Shown: positions 1 to 7,269 of the stretch, piece after piece
Position numbering within the stretch: position 1 is the stretch's first letter
Layout: each line of letters begins with the position of its first letter
Notes under the pieces: generated by a model
Told to the model about the DNA's origin: nothing
The model's database searches: none
Seen by the model: only the letters and a program-made list of their open reading frames with translations
Position numbers and translations under genes: made by a program
Assembly (NCBI GenBank): GCA_029907105.1
Contig: JARYMM010000033.1
Location: 1-40,221, forward strand
Direction: 5' to 3'
DNA from: Anaerolineae bacterium
GTDB lineage: Bacteria; Chloroflexota; Anaerolineae; UBA3071
Length of the DNA: 40,221 bases

Positions 1-172
1 GAGGGGGCGAAGGGGGTGAGGGGTGAGGTAACCAGTCCCAGGATGATCTGGCATAGGGCCTCAAATAGCCGCGCCCGAGCCTCTTCCGGCTCGCCCGTCA
101 GCGGTGGCGGGAGGTCAGGGTACAAGGCGCGCAACTCGGGCAGCAACCGGGCCGCCTCGGCCAACCAGATGG

Positions 173-246
173 GAGACAAGGAGAGGGGGAGAGGGGGTGA
201 CAGGAGAAGGTCTCCTTGTCCCCTTGTCTCCTTATCCCCCTGTCTC
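173..246. repeat. Low-complexity inverted GA/CT-rich repeat inside the regulator gene
   Basis: A purine-rich stretch (AAGGAGAGGGGGAGAGGGGG) is followed by its pyrimidine-rich counterpart built from CTCCTTGTC/CCTTGTCTC units. It reads through in frame on the minus strand and encodes a Gly-Asp-Lys-Glu-Thr then Leu-Ser-Pro-rich loop in the ATPase part of the SARP regulator. The flanking protein sequence looks conserved on both sides, which suggests a tolerated insertion. Confidence 0.6.
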
Positions 247-950
247 AGCGCCAAACGCAGGGCCTGGACAATGGGCTGATATGGAACCGCCTGCCCGCCC
301 GGGTAACTGACCCCGGCCAGGACCAACGCCTGGCCGGCAAGGCCCGTGGCGAAATCTTGCATCAGCCGTGATTTGCCGATGCCGGCCTCGCCTGAGATCA
401 GGAGCACGCCGCCGCGGCCGGATCGGGCATCGGCATACGCCTGCCGCAATCGGCCCAGCGCCTCCTCGCGGCCGACAAGGGGCGCCTTCAAGCCGGGCAA
501 GGTGGCCCAGGTGGGCCTGACCGACAGATGCTGCGGCCGGGCAGGCCGGCCTTCCAGAACGGCCTGATAGACGGCCCGGGTCTCGGGCAACGGGCTGACC
601 CCCAGCTCGCGCTCCAGGGCGGCCACGCAATGCTCGAACTGGCGCAGCGCCGCGCCCCGATCGCCCGCCGCGGCGTAGAGCTCGATCAGCCGACGGTGCA
701 CGTCCTCGGCCAGGTCGTCGGTTTCCAGGTAGCGCCGGGCATAGGCGATGGCGGCAGCGTACTCGCCCCCGGCCGCGCGCTCCTCGATCAGGGCCATCAG
801 CGCCTTCAGGTAGAGCTCTTCGCAGGCGCGGCGCTCCTGGCCAGCCCAGGTCTCGAACTCGGCGCTCTCGGGCAGGAAGAAACCGGCCAGGAACGGCCCG
901 CGGTAGAGGGCGACAGCGCGCTGTAAGCCCTCACCTCTCACCCCCTGCAC

Positions 951-990
951 CCCCTCTCCCCTCTCCCAATGTTGGGAGAGGGGAGAGGGG
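951..990. repeat. Perfect 19-bp palindrome inside the BTAD coding region
   Basis: Arms 951-969 and 972-990 are perfect reverse complements (CCCCTCTCCCCTCTCCCAA against its complement) with a 2-base loop. The wider 929-1011 stretch is a CT/GA-rich repeat. It is read in frame in the regulator gene and gives a Pro/Ser-rich then Glu-Gly-rich loop between two BTAD helices. Confidence 0.85.
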
Positions 991-1399
991 GTTGGGGGGA
1001 GTGAGGAGAGGGCAGCGCACAGCCCCTCGAAGGCTGCCACATCCGACCAGACGCGCGACGCGTCCAGCGCGACATGATCCTCAGTGACCGCAAGCAGCTC
1101 AGGGGCCGGGAGGGCGCGGCGCAGGTGGGTCAGCAGGTGGCTGAGGTTGCGGCGGGCCGTTGCTTCGGGGGTATCGGGCCAGAAGAGGAAGCAAAGCTGC
1201 TCGCGGGGGACGGGTTGCAGCCGGGCCGCCAGGCGATAGAGCAGGCCGCGAAGCTGACGTCGGGGGCAGGCAGGGGCCGGCCGGCCCACTCCACCGCCGG
1301 TGGCCCCAGCAGATAAACCCTCAGGGTCGGAAGTTCAGAAGGGAACTTGTCCTCGCCCCGCTCAGGCATTTCGGGATCCTCTGTCACCAACGGCGCCCA

Positions 1400-3121
1400 T
1401 TACTGCACCCGCCACTTGCAAATAGAGTAGGGCAACTGTGGAGCAACTCCGCAGGAGTTGCTCCACAGTTGCCCTACTAGCGGCAGATAGACCGACAGGC
1501 CCACTTGCACCGTCCGGCTATCCGTTGCCGTGTTGCCATCGCTATCGCGGGCGACCAGGGTGATAACGTGCCGCCCTGGCGTCAGCGGCCCTACGCTCAG
1601 CAGGGCACCGTTGCCCAGCAGTACCTCGCCGTCGTACCATATCAGTGCCGCATCGGACAGGATGCCGTCTTCGGGGTCGTGGCCCTGGCCCACGAGCGTC
1701 GGCTGGTCGGTGGCGGTGTAGTGGGCGCCATCAACCGGCAGGCTGATAGTTGCCGTCGGCGGCCGGCGAGGGATGGTGAAGAAGCCGTCGGAGACGTCCT
1801 CGGCCGTGTGGAAACCGTCGCTGGCGCGCACCTTGACCAGGCACTGTTCGCCGCCCGCCAGGGCAGTCGTGTCGAAGGTGAAGCTGGTCGCGGTCAGGCC
1901 CGTGGTGAGCGGCATCCACGACGCGCCGCCATCGCGGCTATAGAGCACGGCGAAGCTGAGCGGGTCGCCGTCCAGGTCAGAGGCCGTCCAGCTCACCGTC
2001 TGCTCGCCATTCCAGTTCTCGCCGCCGTTGGGGCTGAGCACCTGCACGGTGGGCGCGTGCGCGCTGGCCGTGCGTTGGTCGAGCACCTGATCGCCATATT
2101 TCAGCAACACAGTTTCGGTGCCATCGGGCCAGGGCAAGGTGAAGGCAAACGCGGCCGTGGTCGCGCTGCCCGGGATGTCCGTATCGAAGCTGACATCGAA
2201 GCAGTTGTGCTGCAAGGTGCTCCCGTTGCCGGCGCGGAACTCCAGGCAGAAGGTCTGGCCTTCGGGCAGTTGCGGCTCCTGAGTCCGGGTCACGCGGTGG
2301 AGCGGGTTGAGCTCACCGCTGGCCTGACCCTGGTTCAATGAGACCAGGCCCGAGGCGATCACATACGCGCCGGCCGCGGCCGGTTCCTCTCGCAGCACAC
2401 GCTCCCCCGTCTCACTGGCCGTCGGCGAGGTGTAGTAGCCCCACGCCTGGTATTTGCGCCAATAAACATCCAGGTCGGCCCACGCCTCTCGCTCCAGGCG
2501 GTTGGCGCACATCACCTCCAGCATGGTATCCGGCTTCACCAGACGGTTAGCCACGTCGAACCCGCGACCGCCCAGACCGATGTCGCATTCACCATGCCGG
2601 AGTCCGTAGTTGTGCTCCAGCTCATGCGCCAGGGTGCGGCGATAACGGGACGTGCTCGGATCGCCGTCGGTGTCGTTGCCCCAGGCGTTGTGGGACGGGC
2701 TGGTCATGCTGGCACCGACCTGGCCGTAGCCGTTGCCACAGAAGGCCTGGCTCGGCAGCCAGCCATAGAGATGATCGGGCCGGGGGTCCATATCCTCCCG
2801 CAGCTCTGCGACACGGCTCATCAGCCGGCCGGCTGCTGCACACGGCGCGTCCACGTAGCAACAGTCGGCGTTGAGATCCTCGGTCCAGTCTATGGTCGGG
2901 AGGCCGGAGTTGTAGTAGGTCACGTAATCGGGCCGGAGGGGCCAGGTGGCCTTCAGAAACCAGTCGGCGGTGCGGATGCGGGTCGAGGGGTCCTGGGGGC
3001 CGGTGTAGCCTGACGGATGGTAGTGGACGGGCACGTAGGCGATGGAGACGCGGCGGGCCAGTTGCCGGAAGGAGACGGTGCGGATCATGCCGCGGTTGTT
3101 GTCGTAGTTCGTTTCGGCCAC
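1400..3121 (-). CDS. Secreted zinc metalloprotease-like protein, main fragment of a disrupted gene
   Basis: The 573-residue product carries a metzincin-type zinc motif HELEHNYGLRH near residue 165. It is followed by beta-rich Ig-like/fibronectin-like segments (VQVLSPNGGENWNGEQTVSW; LPVDGAHYTATDQPTLVGQG) and ends near YLPLV, a tail I associate with exported Chloroflexota proteins. It should be an exported peptidase; the substrate is unknown. The reading frame opens with GTG at 3121 at VAETNYDNN, a typical end of a CARDB adhesion domain, so the N-terminus is not genuine. A signal peptide in the same frame lies upstream at 3233-3445, with a segment in another frame between them. The last 25 or so codons come from a palindromic repeat (1427-1477). 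The stop is about 10 bases from the SARP regulator start. Translation of the intact chain as it stands is doubtful. Confidence 0.65.
   Translation of the reverse strand: MAETNYDNNRGMIRTVSFRQLARRVSIAYVPVHYHPSGYTGPQDPSTRIRTADWFLKATWPLRPDYVTYYNSGLPTIDWTEDLNADCCYVDAPCAAAGRLMSRVAELREDMDPRPDHLYGWLPSQAFCGNGYGQVGASMTSPSHNAWGNDTDGDPSTSRYRRTLAHELEHNYGLRHGECDIGLGGRGFDVANRLVKPDTMLEVMCANRLEREAWADLDVYWRKYQAWGYYTSPTASETGERVLREEPAAAGAYVIASGLVSLNQGQASGELNPLHRVTRTQEPQLPEGQTFCLEFRAGNGSTLQHNCFDVSFDTDIPGSATTAAFAFTLPWPDGTETVLLKYGDQVLDQRTASAHAPTVQVLSPNGGENWNGEQTVSWTASDLDGDPLSFAVLYSRDGGASWMPLTTGLTATSFTFDTTALAGGEQCLVKVRASDGFHTAEDVSDGFFTIPRRPPTATISLPVDGAHYTATDQPTLVGQGHDPEDGILSDAALIWYDGEVLLGNGALLSVGPLTPGRHVITLVARDSDGNTATDSRTVQVGLSVYLPLVGQLWSNSCGVAPQLPYSICKWRVQ
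1427..1477. repeat. 51-bp palindrome, CAACTCC family copy 1
   Basis: A near-perfect inverted repeat with outer ends GTAGGGCAACTG and CAGTTGCCCTAC and inner arms CAACTCC/GGAGTTG around GCA. It forms the 3' end of the metalloprotease frame just after the YLPL codons and so replaces the natural C-terminus. Related copies lie at 3210-3234 and 24113-24141. Confidence 0.85.
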
Positions 3122-3445
3122 CCGTAGACCCAGTAGCCGGCCAGGTCGGGCTCAGAGTTGGGCCGCCAGGTGAACAGCATGGCGGTACGCTCGGGCAGGG
3201 TGCGGGGGCAGGACAACTCCGCAGGAGTTGTCCTACTGCTCGTCACTCGGCTCAGTTTCGGGATATGTCACGCGGTCGCAGGTTGTGTCAGCGAGGGTGG
3301 GGCGGGAGAACCGCAGGGCGGTGGCGGCGAAGTCGAGGGCGAAGGTGACGGGTGGGACTGCCGGCGGGACCGGCGAGGCGCGGGCAAACCCTCCGCCAGC
3401 CAGAAGAAAAAGCGCCAACAAACTTGCAACCCCCCAGCGCTTCAT
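3122..3445 (-). pseudogene. N-terminal remnant of the secreted metalloprotease gene
   Basis: Starting at ATG 3445, with GAAGGTG just upstream, this encodes a classic signal peptide (Lys-Arg, then a Leu/Ala-rich core, then ARA) and the start of a beta domain ending PETEPSDEQ at a TAG at 3233-3235. That TAG lies at the edge of the 25-bp palindrome 3210-3234. Beyond it, sequence resembling a fibronectin type III strand (FTWRPNSEPDLAGYWVYG) continues in another frame to about 3122, where the frame returns to that of the main fragment. The best explanation is one gene broken by a repeat insertion (25 bases, not a multiple of three) plus a second change near 3121. It could be non-functional, or the main fragment could be expressed without export. 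Confidence 0.6.
3210..3234. repeat. 25-bp palindrome, CAACTCC family copy 2
   Basis: AGGACAACTCC, a GCA loop, then GGAGTTGTCCT. It lies exactly where the metalloprotease reading frame breaks. Confidence 0.85.
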
Positions 3446-3617
3446 AGCACACCTTCACACGCAAGTACGCTCTGCCCTGACAGTATTGCCGCGGTCTCTC
3501 CTGAAATAATGTTACCCTGAATGCAATGAAGGGATCCCTTCCCCCGTCGTGGCGCGCATCACGCGCATCATATTGATTGACGACTCAAGGGCCGAAATCG
3601 GTGCTACTCTCCGGCAC

Positions 3618-5072
3618 TCAACATCCCGGTGCGTAGCAGAGGCGCATGGTCTTGGGGTGCGAGGCACGCACTTCGTCCAGCCGGCTCAGCGGCGTGGTAT
3701 GTGGGGCGGTATGTAGCAACTCCGGATCCTCCCGTGCCTCCTCGGCAATCTTCAAGAGCGCCTCGGCGAAGGCGTCCAGCGTCTCCTTGCTCTCCGTCTC
3801 CGTAGGCTCGATCATCAGCGCCTCGTGCACGATGAGTGGGAAGTAGTTGGTGGGCGGATGGAAGCCATAGTCCATGAGCCGTTTGGAGATGTCCAGCGCC
3901 CGCACGTCCGGTGCGCCCTCGATGCGCCCCTCGACCACGAATTCATGCATGCAGGTGCGGTCATAGGGCAGCGGGTAGACGTCACGAATGCGGCTGAGCA
4001 GGTAGTTGGCATTGAGCACGGCGTTCTCGGCCACCCGCCGCAGCCCTTCAACCCCTAACATGCGGATATAGGTGTAGGCGCGCACCAGCACGCCGAAGTT
4101 GCCGTAGAAGCTCTTCACCGGGCCGATGCTCCTGGGCGGCATGTACAGGTCGAGGAAAGGGCCTTCTTCGTCGTAGTGTTCGGCGACGATGGGTCCGGGC
4201 AGGAAGTCGGCCAGCTCGGCGGTGACGCCGACCGGACCGGAGCCCGGCCCGCCGCCACCATGCGGCGTGGAGAAGGTCTTATGCAGGTTGAAGTGCAGCA
4301 CGTCGAAGCCCAGGTCGGCCGGTTTGCAGATGCCCAGCAGGGCGTTGAGGTTGGCCCCATCGCCGTAGACCAACCCGCCCGCCTCATGCACCCGCCGCGT
4401 CACCTCCAGCAGGTGCTCGTCGAAGAGGCCCAACGTGTTGGGGTTGGTGAGCATCAACCCCACCACGCGGTCGTTCAGGTGAGCCTGCAAGGCCTCCAGG
4501 TCCACGTTGCCCCGGGCATCGGAGGGGATCTCCACCACCTTCAACCCGGACATGCTGGTGCTGGCGGGGTTGGTGCCGTGGGCCGAATCGGGCACCAGGA
4601 TCACGTCCCTTTGCCTCTCGCCGCGCTCGTAGAGAGCCTTGCGCATGATGAGCACGCCGGTGAGCTCGCCGTGGGCGCCGGCGGCCGGCTGCAGGCTGAT
4701 GGCCGGAAAGCCGCTGATCTCGGCCAGGAACCCCTGCAGCTCGTACATGAGCGCCAGCGCCCCCTGCACGCTGTCCACCGGCTGGAGGGGATGCACCTGG
4801 GTGAAGCCGGGCAGGCGGCACATGGCCTCGTTCACCTTGGGGTTGTACTTCATGGTACAGGAGCCCAGGGGGTAGAAGCCGGTATCCACAGCGTGGTTGA
4901 GCTGGGAGAGGCGCACGTAGTGACGCACCAGGTCCACCTCGCTCACCTCTGGCAAGGGCAGCTCTTCCCGCAGATAGCCAGCGGGCAACTCCGCCCGCGG
5001 CACGTCCGGCTCCGGCAGCCGGCAACTGCATCGCCCCGGCCTGCTGATCTCGTAAAGCAAAGGTTCGGTCAT
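3618..5072 (-). CDS. gcvPB: Glycine dehydrogenase (decarboxylating), subunit 2 (P2)
   Basis: The PLP-bearing half of the split P-protein of the glycine cleavage system (484 residues, the usual length). With subunit 1 it decarboxylates glycine and passes the aminomethyl group to lipoyl-GcvH in the cytoplasm. The PLP lysine is K265 in FNLHKTFSTPHGGGGPGSGP; upstream conserved blocks include GSCTMKYNPK (70-79), SLQPAAGAHGE and DSAHGTNPAS (162-171). The ATG overlaps the TGA of gcvPA by four bases (ATGA at 5069-5072), which points to translational coupling. It is the last gene of the gcv operon. No clear T-run terminator follows it. Confidence 0.97.
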   Translation of the reverse strand: MTEPLLYEISRPGRCSCRLPEPDVPRAELPAGYLREELPLPEVSEVDLVRHYVRLSQLNHAVDTGFYPLGSCTMKYNPKVNEAMCRLPGFTQVHPLQPVDSVQGALALMYELQGFLAEISGFPAISLQPAAGAHGELTGVLIMRKALYERGERQRDVILVPDSAHGTNPASTSMSGLKVVEIPSDARGNVDLEALQAHLNDRVVGLMLTNPNTLGLFDEHLLEVTRRVHEAGGLVYGDGANLNALLGICKPADLGFDVLHFNLHKTFSTPHGGGGPGSGPVGVTAELADFLPGPIVAEHYDEEGPFLDLYMPPRSIGPVKSFYGNFGVLVRAYTYIRMLGVEGLRRVAENAVLNANYLLSRIRDVYPLPYDRTCMHEFVVEGRIEGAPDVRALDISKRLMDYGFHPPTNYFPLIVHEALMIEPTETESKETLDAFAEALLKIAEEAREDPELLHTAPHTTPLSRLDEVRASHPKTMRLCYAPGC

Positions 5073-6421
5073 CCTCCCACCTCCGCCAGTGCGGCCACCA
5101 ACGCGTCTATCTCCTCCCGGCTGTTCATCTCCGTCACGCAGACCAGGAGGCCATCAGCCAGTTCGGGGTAATCCCGTCCCAGGGCGTAGCCGCCCAGGAT
5201 GTCCCATTCGTCCAGGAGATGATGCAACGTCTCCTCCACCGGCCGCGGGCAGCGCACCACAAATTCCTTGAAGAAAGGCCGCCGGCCCACGACCTCGTAG
5301 CCGGGCAGTTGGGCGATGCGGTCGGCCGCATAGTGCGCCTTGTGGTAGCACAATTCGGCCACCTGGCGCAAGCCCTGCCTGCCCAGGGCGGCCAGGTAAA
5401 TGCTCGCCGCCAGCGCACACAACGCCTGGTTGGTGCAGATGTTGGATGAAGCCTTCTCGCGGCGGATATGCTGCTCGCGCGTGCTCAGGGCCAGGACGAA
5501 GCCGCGCCGCCCCTGGGTATCCACCGTCTCCCCCACGATGCGACCGGCTACACTGCGCACGTATTCCTTGCGTGTAGCAAAGAAGCCCAGATATGGCCCG
5601 CCGAAGCTGAGGGGATTGCCCAGCGGCTGGCCCTCGCCGACAACGATGTCGGCACCATAGTCGCCCGGTGGCGCAAACAGCCCCAGGCTGATGGGATCCA
5701 CAGCCACGACCAGCAGCGCACCGCAGCCGTGTACGGCGTCGGCCAGGGCCTGCATCTCTGCCGGGCTGTAGAGCTGCCCCAGGGAATCGGGGTTCTGCAC
5801 GATGAGGCAGGCGGTATCGCCGTCGCACAGCGCGGCCAGTTCCTGCGGACCGTGGCTCAGGTCCTCATCGCCGAGCAATGTCAACCCCATGCCCTGCGTG
5901 TAGGTGCGGGCCACGGCCCGGTACTGCGGATGCAGCGTCGGCGAGAAGATGACCTTCTTGCGCCGATGACGGCCCACGTTGAGCGCCGCGATCACCGCCT
6001 CGGCCACGGCGGTAGCGCCGTCGTAATGCGAGGCGTTGGCCACTTCCATGCCCGTGAGGGCACAGATCATGGACTGGTACTCGAAGATGGCCTGCAGCGT
6101 GCCCTGGCTGATCTCCGGCTGATAGGGCGTGTAGGCAGTGTAGAACTCGCCGCGGCTCAGGAGCTGATCCACCAGGCTGGGGATGAAGTGGCGGTAAGCC
6201 CCCGCACCCAGGAAGCAGGCGGTGTGGTTCAGGTCACTGTTGGTCTCGCTGAGCAAGCGCAGCTCTTGCTGGATCTCCAGCTCCGACAGCGGCTGCGGCA
6301 GCGAAAGCTCCGGGAAACGCACTTCCTCCGGCACATCGTGGAAGAGGTCTTCGATCCGCTCCACGCCGATAGCGGCCAGCATCGCCGCCCGGTCGGCATC
6401 GGTATGGGGAATATAGGGCAT
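5069..6421 (-). CDS. gcvPA: Glycine dehydrogenase (decarboxylating), subunit 1 (P1)
   Basis: The N-terminal half of the split P-protein (450 residues), partner of GcvPB. Characteristic segments are the start YIPHTDADRAAML, FLGAGAYRHFIPS, YTPYQPEISQGTLQ and ASHYDGATAVAEA. A TTG at 6427 extends the frame by two codons, but GAGGAG six bases before ATG 6421 favours the ATG. It lacks the PLP lysine, as expected for this subunit. It lies downstream of gcvH across a 279-base gap that contains a MITE-like repeat (6465-6606). Confidence 0.97.
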   Translation of the reverse strand: MPYIPHTDADRAAMLAAIGVERIEDLFHDVPEEVRFPELSLPQPLSELEIQQELRLLSETNSDLNHTACFLGAGAYRHFIPSLVDQLLSRGEFYTAYTPYQPEISQGTLQAIFEYQSMICALTGMEVANASHYDGATAVAEAVIAALNVGRHRRKKVIFSPTLHPQYRAVARTYTQGMGLTLLGDEDLSHGPQELAALCDGDTACLIVQNPDSLGQLYSPAEMQALADAVHGCGALLVVAVDPISLGLFAPPGDYGADIVVGEGQPLGNPLSFGGPYLGFFATRKEYVRSVAGRIVGETVDTQGRRGFVLALSTREQHIRREKASSNICTNQALCALAASIYLAALGRQGLRQVAELCYHKAHYAADRIAQLPGYEVVGRRPFFKEFVVRCPRPVEETLHHLLDEWDILGGYALGRDYPELADGLLVCVTEMNSREEIDALVAALAEVGG

Positions 6422-6464
6422 GGGCAACTCCTCAAATGTTACATGAGAATTTCAAAGATAGATG

Positions 6465-6606
6465 GTAACTACCTACCCTGTCACTGCGAGCGAAGCGAAG
6501 CAGTCTCCTGGAAGCAAAACAGGAGATTGCTTCGCCCCTTCGGGGCTCGCAATGACGCCAGCCCACCGCTATATCTCACGTTGCAAGGCCGAAGGTAGGC
6601 AGTTAC
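6465..6606 (+). repeat. MITE-like repeat copy A (HCERSEA type)
   Basis: Bounded by GTAACTACCTACC and GGTAGGCAGTTAC, which are imperfect inverted ends. It contains CACTGCGAGCGAAGCGAAGC and CCCTTCGGGGCTCGCAATGA, the kind of repeat whose spurious translation is HCERSEA. The 3' part (GCCAGCCCACCGCTATATCT onward) is shared with copy C at 35724-35879. It sits between gcvH and gcvPA, so it should be transcribed within the operon. Confidence 0.85.
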
Positions 6607-6700
6607 CTCAGACCCCTCTGGCCCAGCAAACCTCTCAGACGCATTTCGCATCACAATGCAGGGAAGCGAGCGGGGTTCGAAATCGTCAAAGCGTCGGGAC

Positions 6701-7096
6701 TCAGTGCCCTTCTTCCAACGTGGCCAAGTAGGCCTCGTAGGCCTCGGCATCCATGAGCCTGTCCAGATCGGCCGGATCGTTCATCTGCACGACGACCATC
6801 CAGCCATCGCCATAGGGCGACTGGTTGACCAGCTCTGGCTCATCCGTCAGCCGTTCGTTGACCTCGACCACACGGCCACTGACCGGGGCATAGAGGTCCG
6901 AGGCCGTCTTGACGGACTCGACGACGCCGAAGGGTTCCATGAACTGGACTGCGGTCCCCGGCTGCGGCAGTTCCACATAGACCACGTCGCCCAGTTGCTC
7001 CTGGGCATAGTCGGTGATGCCCACCGTGGCCCGGTCCCCTTCAATGCGCGCCCACTCGTGCTCTTTACTGTACTTCAGATCGGACGGGATGGTCAT
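6701..7096 (-). CDS. gcvH: Glycine cleavage system H protein
   Basis: A 131-residue lipoyl carrier that shuttles the aminomethyl group between the P, T and L proteins. The lipoylation lysine is K63 in VESVKTASDLYAPVSG. Start ATG 7096 is preceded by AGGAGG with an 8-base spacer. The HEWAR and DYAQEQLGDVVYVELP blocks are typical. It lies between the glyA-gcvT fusion and gcvPA on the same strand. No lipoate ligase or dihydrolipoamide dehydrogenase is nearby, so those must be encoded elsewhere. Confidence 0.97.
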   Translation of the reverse strand: MTIPSDLKYSKEHEWARIEGDRATVGITDYAQEQLGDVVYVELPQPGTAVQFMEPFGVVESVKTASDLYAPVSGRVVEVNERLTDEPELVNQSPYGDGWMVVVQMNDPADLDRLMDAEAYEAYLATLEEGH

Positions 7097-7162
7097 AGTG
7101 TGTTCCTCCTTGTGATTTTGTGTAGCTCCGTGCTGCGTAAACCATGCAGCATTTCAGGAACA

Positions 7163-7261
7163 TGAAACCTGCAACCCCTCGGGCTGAGCGCCTCGGCCGA
7201 CGCCTCGGCGGAGGCCCTCAGAGCTTGCCCTGAGTGAAGCGAAGGGGCGAAGCCTTCGAAC
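7163..7261 (-). repeat. 99-bp interspersed repeat, copy 1
   Basis: It runs from TGAAACCTGCAACCCCTCGG to GGCGAAGCCTTCGAAC and matches the reverse complement of 11438-11536 with about one mismatch. Internally it holds CCTCGGCCGACGCCTCGGCG-type dyads. It fills most of the gap between the SHMT-GcvT fusion stop and gcvH. Confidence 0.85.
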
Positions 7262-7269
7262 CTGAAACC

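Larger units (their letters stand above)
1..1390 (-). pseudogene. SARP/BTAD-type AAA transcriptional regulator, partial, with apparent frameshift
   Basis: Reading leftward from about 1390, the first 42 codons give a SARP-like N-terminus (LRVYLLGPPAVEWAGRPLP). The match then continues in a different frame from about 1262 (RRQLRGLLYRLAARL), which stays open to the left edge of the window. In order this second frame gives a winged-helix-like part, a BTAD tetratricopeptide-type domain (VALYRGPFLAGF to ETRAVYQAVL, about 950 down to 560) and an AAA/NACHT-like ATPase with Walker A GEAGIGKS at about 370-393. Adding one C to the C5 run at 1262-1266 would join the two frames as PLPAPRRQLRG. So either a real 1-base deletion or a homopolymer sequencing error is present. 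Start candidates are TTG 1390, GTG 1387 and ATG 1372; no clear ribosome site separates them. Family members usually are stand-alone one-component regulators; the target is unknown. Two repeat-derived segments (173-246 and 951-990) lie in frame inside it. Confidence 0.75.

Noticed and set aside
6465-6606. HCERSEA short protein
   Set aside because: The peptide arises from an interspersed repeat seen at three sites; it has no ribosome site and no conserved start.
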